64,000 nt of DNA, from NCBI GenBank assembly GCA_018398585.1, contig JAGTTD010000011.1, positions 31,368,164 through 31,432,163 on the forward strand, in the 5' to 3' direction. Below the pieces are notes generated by a model that saw only the letters and a list, made by a program, of their open reading frames with translations, made no database searches and had not been told where the DNA came from. Each line of letters starts with the position of its first letter. The stretch's first letter is position 1. The DNA comes from Simmondsia chinensis. Its lineage: Eukaryota; Streptophyta; Magnoliopsida; Caryophyllales; Simmondsiaceae. Positions 10,664-21,068 of the stretch are shown piece after piece. The position numbers and the translations under genes were made by a program.

Positions 10664-10880
10664 AATGGCTCCCGCCTACGCGGAGTCTGGGGGGGCAGAT
10701 GTATGTAACCTTCCCCCTTTAGGGTGTTAACCTGAAGAGAGACTGTTTCTCAGTGCCTCCAACCTGAGGGTGAGGACTTTCCAGGAGGTCACCCATCGTG
10801 GTACTACTCTCACCCAAGCACGCTTAACTTCGGAGTTCTCACGGGATCCGATCAAGGCGTGTTGATGCCCTCTTTGGCAA
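10664..10880 (-). mobile_element. 5S rRNA-headed SINE with Au-like body
   Basis: On the minus strand the head reads as 5S rRNA: GGATCCCGTGAGAACTCCGA, AGTTAAGCGTGCTTGG and GATGGGTGACCTCCTGG are all present, covering the internal control elements (A box, intermediate element, C box) that recruit TFIIIA and Pol III. The body follows (AAACAGTCTCTCTTCAGG, the AGGGGGAAGG block) and ends at GGCGGGAGCC near 10664. It is not a functional 5S gene because the 5' and 3' ends are altered and it is fused to the SINE body. Confidence 0.8.
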
Positions 10881-11150
10881 TATTAATATTAATTAATATT
10901 AAATATTTATATTATATTATGAACTATAAATTTACTGCTTAGTATTATATATATATTATGTATATTTATTAGTTGTCTAATATATCTAATATATTTAAAT
11001 ACATACAACAGTCGTGCATGACATGGGGTTTTGTTAGTTGTTGATAAATATAAGGGGGGGGGGGGGGGGGGTTGGAAATGGCAAAGTCCTTCTCCCAAAT
11101 GACACTTGTCCTCCTGTGACGTCATCAATTATTTAAATAAAATCCGCATT
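10881..11150. repeat. AT-rich spacer with an 18-base poly-G tract
   Basis: TAATATTAAT repeats, TA-rich sequence, then an uninterrupted G run at 11054-11071. No gene. Confidence 0.55.
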
Positions 11151-11979
11151 TTATTTGAATCTTCTTTTTACTGTGAAAATATTATTAACCGCACGACTTT
11201 ACAAATTTCGAAGTCATATTCAACTCTACCAAGTAAATCGGGATGGTAATAGAGCACATCAAACTCGTTATCTATAAGTATCCGCTGATATGATTTTAAA
11301 GTGTGTTTTAAAACCGTCTACTCACAAGCGTACGATATCGTCATAGCTTTGTCGGGTATACGGGTTGTTTCCATAGGGAATCGTGTTAAGTTAGACTTAG
11401 TGATTAACGAGCGTTTGAATTTTTGGGCTTTTTTTTTTGTTGTTTGAATAAATTGTTGGCTAAATTAATAAAACTGAATATAAAATAAATGTGTCAATTT
11501 AATTGAGGTTAGTTTAGGGAGTGAATTTAGGATAGCTTAACACGTATCTCGTCATTATATTTTACTTAGGACGTTGATTTGAAGGACTTAAGCTACAAGC
11601 TCTACGCCTAGGTTAATATATAAATTAGAGCTTAGGGTAATGAACTAGTCTAAAGGCATAACCTATCTTGGCACCCTAAGTGTAGCACTACTTAATTCCT
11701 TTGTTACTCCTAATACAATATTAATTTATATAAAAGATTGGGTTCAGGGTTGGGTACAACCTCAACCCTAACCACGCATGAAATCCTGTTATGTTATGAT
11801 CTAGGCTACAAGCACAAGACTAATCGCTGCAAAGTTGGAGATCTAGTTATGGCTACAAGCACACATACAAAAATATCCAACAATCATGAAGAACTCCCCA
11901 CAGGGGTGCGAATATAATATAACTAAACCAATAGTCAAAAGTATAATATAAATCGGGGATACGGGTGACTATCTGCCCT

Positions 11980-12793
11980 TCATCCCTAAACTAAAATAGC
12001 CTACTCCTCCATGGGAGTTTTATACATCATTAACATCTAAAAAAAGAGAAAACAATGAATAAACAACTAAGAATTGAAAAATCCCTCAATTGACGTTGAC
12101 GTTAATCCTTGCTTTGATCCTTCCGGCACTCCGACCACCTGCGCTGCGGCGTTTGAGAACCCCTTGGATCTCGTAGCGGCTTTAGGAGGAGAGGACGAGA
12201 GGAGGTGTGGCAACAGATGTGAAATTAGGTCTCCCCCTCCATATTTATACATGGGGCGTGCTTTAGGGTTGGTCCCGTGCCATCCCTGATCGATCGGTGG
12301 TCAAACCGATCGATCGGCGCCCCTTTAGCAGCTTGCGCGGTTAACTTAAAACGAGCTTAAATTTTGATCCGTAATGAGTTATGGGCCAAATTATATACCA
12401 AATCAAAGCTCTCGAAGAGATCTACGTGACCCAAGTGGTTTCATAAGTATACTATCAAAATATTGGGTCATAAATTCCCTTGTTTTAGCCTTTTACTCGT
12501 TTTAAGCTTGACCGATTGCCAAAATGCATGGTCAATCGATCCACGCGCCCAAGGAAAGACTCTTTTTGAGAGAATCTTGACCCGATGGGTACTTATTTTG
12601 CACATGTGGTCGGGTTTCTCAAAGTAGTATTCAATTATGCCTCGATTACGCTTGAATCTTCCACTTTTCAGCTTTTGTTTGCTCCGTTGCACTCTAAGCC
12701 AAAATGTACGTAGATTACAACAAAAACACTCATGTAGAGGCCGAATATATGGCAGGAATGAGAAATAAAATATGTAAAAATCAAGTGCATCAA
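11980..12793 (-). repeat. 3' LTR-like block of the Ty3/gypsy derivative
   Basis: On the minus strand it begins TGTTGATGCACTTGATTTT after a purine-rich tract. A TATA-like TATAAATAT at about 12240-12250 would be its promoter. It contains paired CGATCGATCGG palindromes at 12288-12318. Bases about 12272-12793 match 15330-16208 at high similarity. The 3' limit is a guess. Confidence 0.5.
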
Positions 12794-12808
12794 CATCCCC
12801 AAACCCAC

Positions 12809-14320
12809 ACCTTGCTTGTCCTCAAGCAAGATTCGATTTAAGCTAGATACTGGCGGAAAAGTCGATTCAGGCATTTAACCGCAAAGGTCACTTGTGAAAA
12901 TTATTGTTCAATCATATTTGAGAGTTTACTTGAGAGTAGCGAATCTTTATGTGATGTTATTATTGCACTAGTTCTAACTTAAGTCGCCGTCATTAAGGGC
13001 TTTTTACCAGTGAGTGATCTTAGAACTTCTCTCCCCTTCGTCTTACTTCAAAACCCTCCGACTTTAAGAAGACATAAAGGTAATAAGTAAAGGAACAAAT
13101 TATCCTAACCCTTCACCGCTAATCAATAGTGAAATCAAAATATTTCTCTTTTCTCTCTTGTTTTCCCCCCTTCTATTTTTCTTTTCTTTTTTTTTTTTTT
13201 CTTTTTTCACTCGGTTAGGTGTGTCTCCCTCAAACCCATGTAGCGTGTTTTCGGCCAGCAGCTCCCGATCTAGTTGGCTCAAGGTACCAGGTTTTAATAG
13301 ACCCATATGGACCTAATGGCTCGAGTCTTAAGGATCCACAACCTAATCCGTTAGCACACACCTTTATTTTTTTAGGTATTAGTGTTTATTTTAGTAATTA
13401 CAAAGTTGATTCTTCTTAAGCTTTCCCTGTGACCCATATAGCGAGCTTTTGACCAGCAGCTCTCGACCCAGTTGGCTCAAGGTACCAGGTTTAAGATACC
13501 CCTACGGGCTTACTTGCTCAAGACACAGGGGCTACAAGAACCAACCAGTCACCTTTTTTTTTCTTTTTTTCCTTTTTTTTAAGGGGTTATTTAAGATAAA
13601 GAAATGTACAATTGATTTCAACATTGTTAGAAGTAGAATAGTGGATTCCTATTCCTAAAATTATTACCATTATTTCGACCCAAACAGTAGGATATGTCAT
13701 AAAATTAAGGGTGAAAAGTAATAATCTCACTAACTAGTTAAAAGACAAAAATATAGATTCAAAAGTCTGATCCAGCAATAATCTCGTCTCATAATCATTC
13801 TAATCGTCAAAGTACATCACAGAACTGGGCTACAATAAGGGTCACAAACAACCGTATACTCATTTAAGCCTTAAAAAATGTAGCTAATTTATGCCAAATT
13901 AAGCTTAAAGGACAAATAAGGTTGACTCTCATCTGCCATCCCCAAATCCAAACCTTGTATTGTTCTCAATGCAAATCAACGAAAGTAAATATAAGCAAGG
14001 AAAGGAAAGAGACGACCTAAGGTATGGCATATTCAGCTATGCATGGCGAGCAAATCCAAAAAGGGAAAACAGAAATAGCAAGCTGCATCGAAGACATAGA
14101 AGACAGAATACTAAACGGACTTGTTAGTAGTGTTAGAAATAGCAATTATACAAGTGTTTAGTAAAAGAGAAACAAAGTTAGCATGGTAGGGATAATAAAA
14201 GGACCTACAATTGAGAGAGTTCATGACAAAAAATAAATTAAAACAAAATTAAAAGTAGGTTGGGTTGCCTCCCAAGAGCGCTAAGTTTAACGTCTTCAGC
14301 CGGACGCAGTTTAGAGCACA
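12809..14320. other. Non-coding 3' region of the Ty3/gypsy derivative
   Basis: No convincing gene. Pyrimidine-rich tracts lie near 13150-13200 and 13550-13580. A segment with CAGCTCCCGATCTAGTTGGCTCAAGGTACCAGG near 13257 recurs in diverged form near 13457 (spacing about 200 bp), so there is a partial internal duplication. Short frames here look accidental. Confidence 0.4.
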
Positions 14321-14323
14321 ATG

Positions 14324-15124
14324 TCAACCAAAATCCGAGGCAGTGTCTGCCATAGAACTCAGGTTGACCCAGTAGGGACGATCCCCAAACCCAACAGCGT
14401 TTCTAGACCCGTGACTAGTAAGGAGGAAAACATTACCAGCATCGAGGTCACAAATCTCTAGCCTACTAGGTATAGGTGATAAAGCACAGCTATCGACACA
14501 GTCAGGGACACTATTACAATAGTCACTTTTAGTAGAATCCGGCTTACGTGGCTCTACCAAAGGGTCAAAATCATCAATCCTATAGTATTCCAACTCGTCC
14601 TCAGTCTCAGGGTGTCAAACAAAGTTTGAGACCTTCAATTTGCCCTTGAGATTTCCAAAAGAAAGCTCCAACACTCCCGTCCTACAGTGAATCACAGCGT
14701 CGGCCGTTGCTAGGAACGGTCGACCTAGAATAATGGGAGCATTGTGCTTTTGCCTAGGAGTAGGGTCTATATCTAAGACGAGAAAATTAACAGGGAAGAC
14801 AAACTTGTCAACCTTGACAAATACATCTTCCACTACCCCACGAGGTACTCGCTCTGTCCTATCAGCCAACTGAAGTGTAACATTCGTTGGCTTAAGGTCT
14901 CCTATATCCAATTCCCAAAAAACTGAGTAAGGGATGAGGTTTACACTCGCTCCTAGATCTAGCAAGGCTCTGCTAGTGTAACGCTCTCCTAAGAAGCATG
15001 GAACTGTAAAAGCCCCGGGGTCTCGAAACTTGAGTGGGGCACCTGATACTAAAATACTGCTCACCTTCTCGTAAGCCGAACCTTCTTCGGGATATGCGCT
15101 TGTGCGCGCTTCTTTTTGGTGCAA
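14324..15124 (-). pseudogene. Ty3/gypsy aspartic protease fragment
   Basis: The frame at 14615-15124 (169 codons) contains FTVPCFLGERYTSRALLDLG followed by ASVNLIPYSVF, the retropepsin active-site region of the class where DTG is replaced by DLGAS, as in the Athila/Tat side of plant Ty3 elements. NAPIILGRPFLATADAVI is the conserved flap-distal ILGRPFLAT motif. Upstream on the minus strand (15125-15200) the frames continue as KINLPLIEAIKHIPMYAKFL, the usual Gag-to-protease junction, but out of frame with it. Downstream, 14324-14593 is acidic, unconserved sequence. The enzyme would cleave the Gag-Pol polyprotein. With no polymerase downstream this copy is at best a non-autonomous remnant. Confidence 0.8.
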
Positions 15125-15329
15125 AGGTCCTTGAGGAACTTGGCATACATAGGAATGTGTTTAATAGCTTCGATCAACGGTAAGTTGATCTTCACATCCT
15201 TAAACTAGTCTATGAGCTCAGTCCTCTTTTGGTCATCCTTCTTCTTCGGTCCTCTAAGGGCCGAAGGAAAAGGGACAGTAGGTTCAGTAAACCTACCTTG
15301 TGGGCCCTCCCTATCAGTAGTGGAAGATG

Positions 15330-16208
15330 GGTCCGTGCCATTTGGCCACCGATCGATCGGCGCCTTCTCAACAGCTTGCGCAGTTAACTTAAAACAAGCA
15401 TAACTTTTGATCCGTAATGAGTTATGGGCCAAATTATATACCATCGAAGCTCTCGAAGAGATCTACGTGACCCAAGTGGTTTCATAAGTAGATTAGCAAA
15501 ATATTGGGTCATAAATACCCTTGTTTTAGCCTTTTACTCGTTTTAAGCTTGACCGATTGCCAAAATGCATAGTCAATCGATCCACGCGCCCATGGAAAGA
15601 CTCTTTTTGACCGAATCTTGACCCGATGGGTACTTACTTTGCACACGTGGTCGGGTTTCTCAAATTAGTCTTCAATTATGCCTCGATTACGCTTGAATCT
15701 TCTCCTGAGGCCTCGTATAGGGGTTATACGGCTCTAGTTAGAGTAGGGTAGTATAGCTCACTAGTGCTAGCGCTTGACTACCTCCTAGCACACTTAGGTT
15801 GTGTTTTTGCTCTCATGAGCTCCTACGTGCCTACCTATCCTTTGATTTCCTTTGATTTCTTTGATTTCTGCGTGTTCTGGCTTGCATTGAGTTTGTTGTT
15901 TTGCTCGACGTGTGCTTTGCTTTACTCAAGCTTTGATGCTCCCCTGCTGCCAGGTCTTATGCTCTATGCTGCGGACCAGCTCTCAGGCTTCTCAGGTTGG
16001 GGGTCCTCGGAAACAGTCTCTCTTCAAGGTTGCCCCCTGAAGGGGGAAGGCTGCGTACATCTACCCTCCCCAGACCCTGCTTTTGCAGGAGCCCTTGCAG
16101 GCACTGGGCTTGTTGTTGTTGTTGCACTCTAAGCCAAAATGTACCTAGATTACAACAAAAACACTCATGTAGAGGCCGAATATATGGCAGGAATGGGAAA
16201 TAAAATAT
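15330..16208 (-). repeat. Second copy of the Ty3 LTR-like block, split by a SINE
   Basis: 15380-15705 matches 12340-12665 nearly base for base (for example GTTATGGGCCAAATTATATAC). The match resumes at 16124 (CACTCTAAGCCAAAATGTAC) and ends near 16208. The intervening 15706-16123 is absent from the first copy, which instead has about 28 bp of its own there. Confidence 0.7.
15706..16123 (+). mobile_element. Au-like SINE with a non-5S head
   Basis: The body is well preserved: GGGGGTCCTCGGAAACAGTC, GGGGGAAGGCTGCGTACATC, CCAGACCCTGCTTTTGCAGG, GGCACTGGGCTTGTTGTTG. The head (15706-15990) is not 5S-like and shares TTTGATGCTCCCCTGCTGCC with the copy near 52980. The insertion is defined by comparison with the unoccupied repeat at 12665. 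Confidence 0.7.
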
Positions 16209-16212
16209 GTAA

Positions 16213-16670
16213 AAATCAAGTGCATCACCCGCTTATATAAGTGAGGTGGGCAGTGAGTATGGATTAGGTGTACTTGTCTCGTACATGGCGCAAGTATGAG
16301 GCGGGTATGGATATAATGTCATACTCGCCCCACCCCACTTTATATCCGTCATATCCGCTTGCTTTTTATCTAATTAGCTTTCAAATTGAAAAATACGTAC
16401 CTAAATTTAATTACCAAAATTATTTATCAATTATGTTATAAATGAGGGCGGATATGGATAATTGTTTTGTACCTATGTTAAGGCAGGTACGAGGGGGATA
16501 ATAGATACTTGTTGGATTCACATGGGTAATGGGATGGGCATGAGTATGCATTTTATACCCATGACGGGTAATGTGGAGGGTATGGATATAAAATTTGGAT
16601 GGCAGGTACGGGTATGGAGGAGGCACCCCCCGTATCCGCCTTGCTCCGTTGCCGTCCCTAATATATTCTT
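16213..16670. repeat. Degenerate GGGTATGG-type low-complexity repeat
   Basis: Many variants of GGGTATGGATAT, GGCAGGTACGGG and their complements (CATACTCGCCCC, TATCCGTCATATCCGC). A short related patch lies at 35275-35440. No coding function is supported. Confidence 0.5.
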
Positions 16671-16865
16671 AAACATATAAAGGTATATGACGGTTAAAAC
16701 TACGTGTGGTCGACGCAACTGTTAGGAGAGAGGAGTACAACGATGGTAGTTCACAACATCCATAGGCTTGTATGTCTGCTATTGTATTATTATTTGTATG
16801 CTTGCAAGTCAGGTATTGATTTATTTGACTTCAATTTTATAAATATTATTCTGTGTTTGCTTTTT

Positions 16866-17000
16866 AAGATTGGGGATCCTTTGGAAACAATCTCCTTATA
16901 AGATAGCATCATATAGGGGTAATGTTGCGTACATCTTACCCTCCTTAGACCTTGTCTTAGCAGGAGTCGAGTCTCTTTGAGGCATTGAGTTTGCCTTAGC
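16866..17000 (+). mobile_element. Au-like SINE body, diverged copy
   Basis: GATTGGGGATCCTTTGGAAAC, GTTGCGTACATCTTACCC, CCTTAGACCTTGTCTTAGCAG and a GAGGCATTGAGTTTG tail match the family consensus seen in neighbouring copies. Confidence 0.55.
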
Positions 17001-17069
17001 GGGAGTGGACTTAGTGAACCGCACATGCATCCCCACTTGCCAGTCGGCACGGTGAGGTGGGGTGTGGTC

Positions 17070-18235
17070 TTTTCATGCTTCTAATTGTTCCTGTATTCCG
17101 ACAATAGGTGAACCCTACTTCCACCAGTTTTTACCGCCCGTCTTCTACTAGTCACTGCTCTAATGGGATAAATTTTTCTCTATAAAAGAAGCGTGTCTCC
17201 AGTCGGAAAAGTACACAGAAAACTTTCTCTTTCTCTCTCTTTGTTCACTTTGCACAATGCACCTTTCCTTTTTTGATTTGTTGCTAAGCAATTGAAGCAT
17301 TTTCGAATCATCAACTCTAGAGTGCGCTAAAATGGTAGACGCGTGTCAACCAAGAGAGTCAGAGTGCTGACTGATCCTATTGTACTGATGTCAGGCAAAA
17401 TGACATAGGGTAGCGGTGAAGTACTCCAAGACAGGAGAACTCTATTTAGTTCAATTTTTAATTCACTATTTTCATTTTTTGCTTGTTAATTGATTTATCC
17501 TTTACTGTTCGGTTTGTATTTGATTTCCTTGGCTTTAGGTCGATTACGTTGCTTTACTTTAGTTGTGTCCGAGATCGATATTGTCCTGGTTTGGTTTAGT
17601 CCGGATCTGGTTTTCTTCTGGTTTGACTTTGCCTAACATAACTTTTATGATTACTCATTATTTTTCTAACAATTATTATTATTTTTTTCCAACCGAATGA
17701 ATGCATGTCATTAGAAAGAAGGAAGGTGTTAAAAGACGCATAGAACATATCAAAATAGAATACGATAACATTTATACAAGGCTTGGTTATCGATATCTTG
17801 TCCCATCCTAGTAGCCACAACATCGAGAACTAGATTTTTGATTTTCGATCTCCACATGCTCGATATAGTTTTACTTCCAATCATCAATCAGTTGCTTCTC
17901 CATTTCTTCCTCTTAAATTGCTTCTCTTTCAATCATTATAAAAATAAATTTTACAGACTTTATTCATTTATCTAAATTATTTATTGTACACTGATACGAA
18001 ACATCGACTTAATTATCGAAAACATCCAAACTGGGGTAATGTTTATGTGGTGAGGAGAGACACAAGTGAAATAGTCAACTAAGTTGAACGCATATATTTA
18101 TTTATTTTAATAATAATAATAAAGTTTCAAAATTAATTATAATAATAAATAAATAAATTTCAAGTCAATAACTCTCATGCATGAGAAATGTGCTTTCTAG
18201 ATCTTCAATGGCGGCTGCTTCTGGGATGCTTCTTA
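17070..18235. other. Intergenic stretch, no gene recognised; one TATA-like site
   Basis: CTATAAAAGAAG near 17180 followed by a CT-rich leader-like stretch (17221-17245) resembles a plant core promoter or an LTR promoter, but I find no convincing frame behind it. The rest is AT-rich and unassigned. Confidence 0.3.
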
Positions 18236-18435
18236 TTATTATATTTTTTTTCCCGATAATTAAGTGAAAAGAATCCTCAAGTGATACAAACGAGGTAGTC
18301 AATAAAAGGCAACTACAACAAAGGCTAATCGATAGAAAAAAAACTACAGATCGAAAGAAAATTCCTAATACTGGTAGCACAACATGGGCAAACCCGAGGA
18401 AATCTCGCCCGGCTTTGCCCATGGTCCACAACTAG
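18236..18435 (-). mobile_element. Possible LINE 3' end (minus strand)
   Basis: On the minus strand the segment ends CACTTAATTATCGGG plus an A run, similar to the GTCGCTAATTATCA-poly(A) ends at 7690 and 22515. Only the tail resemblance supports this. Confidence 0.3.
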
Positions 18436-19952
18436 GGCTCATGACTAGAGAGAGAACTGAGGACCACAGGGAGTGCCCACTCGGATGCTTTTTATACGTT
18501 GTACATTTGTACTAATTAACTAGGATTATTTATGATATTAATTTTTGTATTATGCATACTTTTAATTTAACTTTTAAATCTTTAATTATATTAATTTACT
18601 CTTCTTATAATTAAAATTATTCTAATTCTTCAATATTGAAAATTAAAGATTATTTTTTTCGATATTGTAAACATTAGTTAGCATTTACATATATTTTTCA
18701 CATTAAAGGGTCTAGGTTGGCGTTTTAATAGGGTGGCATATCTTGCAAATGTTAATTAATATTACAATTTCAATTACAAATCAAAGTTTAATATCCAATA
18801 TTGAACTTGATTTGAACAATTTGAATTATACAAAGAAAAAATTGACGTAAATAAAAATTGAAATGATTAAATTAAAATAATATACAAAGAACATAAACTA
18901 ATAACCTTTAATTGGCTATGTGGAGTTTAGTGATATCATACACTTGTGACAAATTGGAAACAAAAATTTTCATCTTTAAATTTTCTTTTATAACTGGAGT
19001 TTTCTAGCTGGACTAAAATAGATATTCATAATTATTATAATTTACTATTTTGTAATTAAGTTCTTTTTCCTTGTTTTCAATTTTTTTTTTTTAAAGTAAA
19101 AACTGAAAGTAAGAATGTTTTGTATTTTAACCTTGATTTTTAATTTCTCAAAAATAAAAAACTAACATTAAAAAATGATGCTGATTAAGTGCCTATTTGA
19201 ATAAACTTTATGTAAAATAACAAGAAGTATAACATATGGTAAAAAATAAGGTGCAAGTCAATGGCCAAGAGTTGGAAGTAACAAATTTAAAATATGAATA
19301 CTTAATTTAGATATAAGTATGATTCTTTTCAACAATCATTTGCCTTTCATTGGGGGAAAAAAAAGACACGAATACAACAAAAAAAAAATCCCAGTGCCTA
19401 AAAGGCTCCGTCAAGGCATGATCTGGTCAACGATACGCAAACGCCCTATTTAAACGGAAGAATGCGTATACGTGTTCAATACGCCTGTTATAAGTATATT
19501 TTACTAACAATGCCGATAACCGGGAAACAGACTCCATCAAGTCGTCCATAGATTGAAACATGAAGCATGAATCGCCTTCTTTCGACATGGTAGGCCCGAA
19601 AACTCCATTAATGAACAATTAGAAATGCTTAGCCATGAAGATCTTTTAAAAAAAATAATAATAATAATAAAGAATGAAATGAAAAGCAACTCACACTGCC
19701 CAATAAAGAAGTGGGCCTACACAGAGACTCTCTTTAAGAATGAATAATCAATCACACAAAGGACCCCTCTTGATAGTTCAGTTCTAATTTGTAATCCTTA
19801 GCCAGGAAGGAACTTTAATCCAACACATATTTTGAGAATTCATCCCAACCCACTTGCTTTTTTATTTTGGATCCTAAAGTATAATATCATGCAATCCATC
19901 GCATTTATATCGTACTGTACTTGATTACAACAAATAACATGAAAATGGTTAA
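18436..19952. other. AT-rich intergenic stretch; SINE tail trace near 19390
   Basis: No gene recognised. CCCAGTGCCTAAAAGGCTCC at about 19390 resembles the reverse complement of the Au-like SINE tail, but no body follows. A 63-codon minus-strand frame at 19427-19618 has no recognised motif. Confidence 0.4.
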
Positions 19953-20182
19953 GGGCTTGTTTGACATCGTTCTTTATTTGTAGTTTTTGTTTTGGAAAAC
20001 TAAAAATTGAGTTCCAGTAATAGTTTCTCAGCTTTTAGTTTGTGGTAAAAATAGGAATGGTCAAAATAGGAAAAAGTTGAAACAAGAAACCAAAAAGCAA
20101 AAGAATTTGTTTTTATAACATGATTTTTAGGTTCTAAAAAACAAAAAATAAATAAAAATAAGAGACAATATTAAACAAGCCC
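19953..20182. mobile_element. MITE, GGGCTTGTTTG family
   Basis: About 230 bp, left end GGGCTTGTTTGACATC, right end AACAAGCCC (reverse complement GGGCTTGTT). The interior is rich in GTTTTTGTTTT and AAAAACAAAAA, giving a foldback. Relatives with the same ends lie at 28240, 60044, 61095 and 62940. Confidence 0.65.
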
Positions 20183-20411
20183 AAAAGGAATGAACAAATC
20201 ATCATAACATAACAGCGTTCAATTTTATATGTTGTATCTATCATGGCCTATGTTCCTAGGCAAAGGCATGTCTAAACAGGTCGGATCTGTACCTACCCAT
20301 TTAGACATTTCGAATTACACAACATATAGGATGGTGGGAATTGCAAACTGCAGAATGAGATCTTGGTTTACCAGTAAAACGTTACCGAAATTGACCCCCG
20401 AATGGGTTGGC

Positions 20412-20440
20412 TGTGGCTGTGGCTGTGGCTGTGGCTGTGT
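20412..20440 (+). repeat. GGCTGT hexanucleotide microsatellite
   Basis: TGGCTGTGGCTGTGGCTGTG pattern, about five units. Confidence 0.75.
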
Positions 20441-20792
20441 AGATTGTCAAAATTCTGATGTCTTTTGGTCCCCGAAATCTAACGGTTGATATTGAAGCAA
20501 TCAATACAAATGGGAGGAGCAAGTTGTAAGAAATTTGTCTCCCTTCTTTGGGAAAAACCAATGCTGCAAAACAAGGTTAATGGTTAGACCGACGATACCT
20601 TAGTTTTTGTTATTAATGAGTAGATGAGGTTGACTACACGGATCAAAAGACGCTGCAGTTGATGGAAATGTAAAAGAGGGCAGAGTCTTGTCTCTGGTAG
20701 TTACTGAAGAACAGAAACATGGCACTTACGAGATCCTAGTAATTACAGTGTAATTATTATCATCTCGTGTCAATTATATAATTGTAATAAAT

Positions 20793-20873
20793 GTACTTCA
20801 AATTATGGCGAAACATAGCAAACTTATACATTTACTTTAAACTATGGCGAAACATAGCAAACTTATACATTAG
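20793..20873. repeat. Tandem duplication (about 40 bp unit)
   Basis: TATGGCGAAACATAGCAAAC followed by TTATACATT occurs twice, starting near 20802 and 20842. It lies about 200 bp beyond the translocator stop, so it is probably 3' flank. Confidence 0.65.
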
Positions 20874-21068
20874 TTTAATGCAACCGAAAAGGGTAAATTG
20901 TGTCAGATTTGAGTCAAAACCATGACGTATTGCGATGAATTCGGCTTTCTCTCGGTAATTTTGTGTAATATTCAGTGTACAGTGTGCTGTATCAGTCTTT
21001 GCCATGTCTCTAAGTTTGAATACTTGGACTCAAGAAAATCATACCTCATATCTTTGGGGACCAAGATT

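Larger units (their letters stand above)
11215..16215 (-). mobile_element. Ty3/gypsy deletion derivative (mosaic)
   Basis: Minus-strand element remains. An LTR-like block starts at 12793 (TGTTGATGCACTTG on the minus strand) preceded by a polypurine tract GTGTGGGTTTGGGGA (12794-12808). An aspartic protease frame is at 14615-15124. A second copy of the LTR-like block lies at about 15330-16208 and is interrupted by a SINE. GCGCTCTTGGGAGGCAACCC near 14270, a motif I associate with the end of pol in this class of Ty3 element, follows the protease after only about 350 bp, so reverse transcriptase, RNase H and integrase are missing. Outer limits are approximate. Confidence 0.6.

Noticed and set aside
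10664..10880. 5S rRNA gene (also at 26820 and 53262)
   Set aside because: Only the head of each element is 5S, with a SINE body directly attached and mutations in the 5' part.
17180..17300. Protein-coding gene promoter at CTATAAAAGAAG
   Set aside because: No recognisable coding frame follows, so it is only mentioned as a TATA-like site.
19427..19618. 63-codon minus-strand frame
   Set aside because: No motif, and it adjoins a SINE tail trace.
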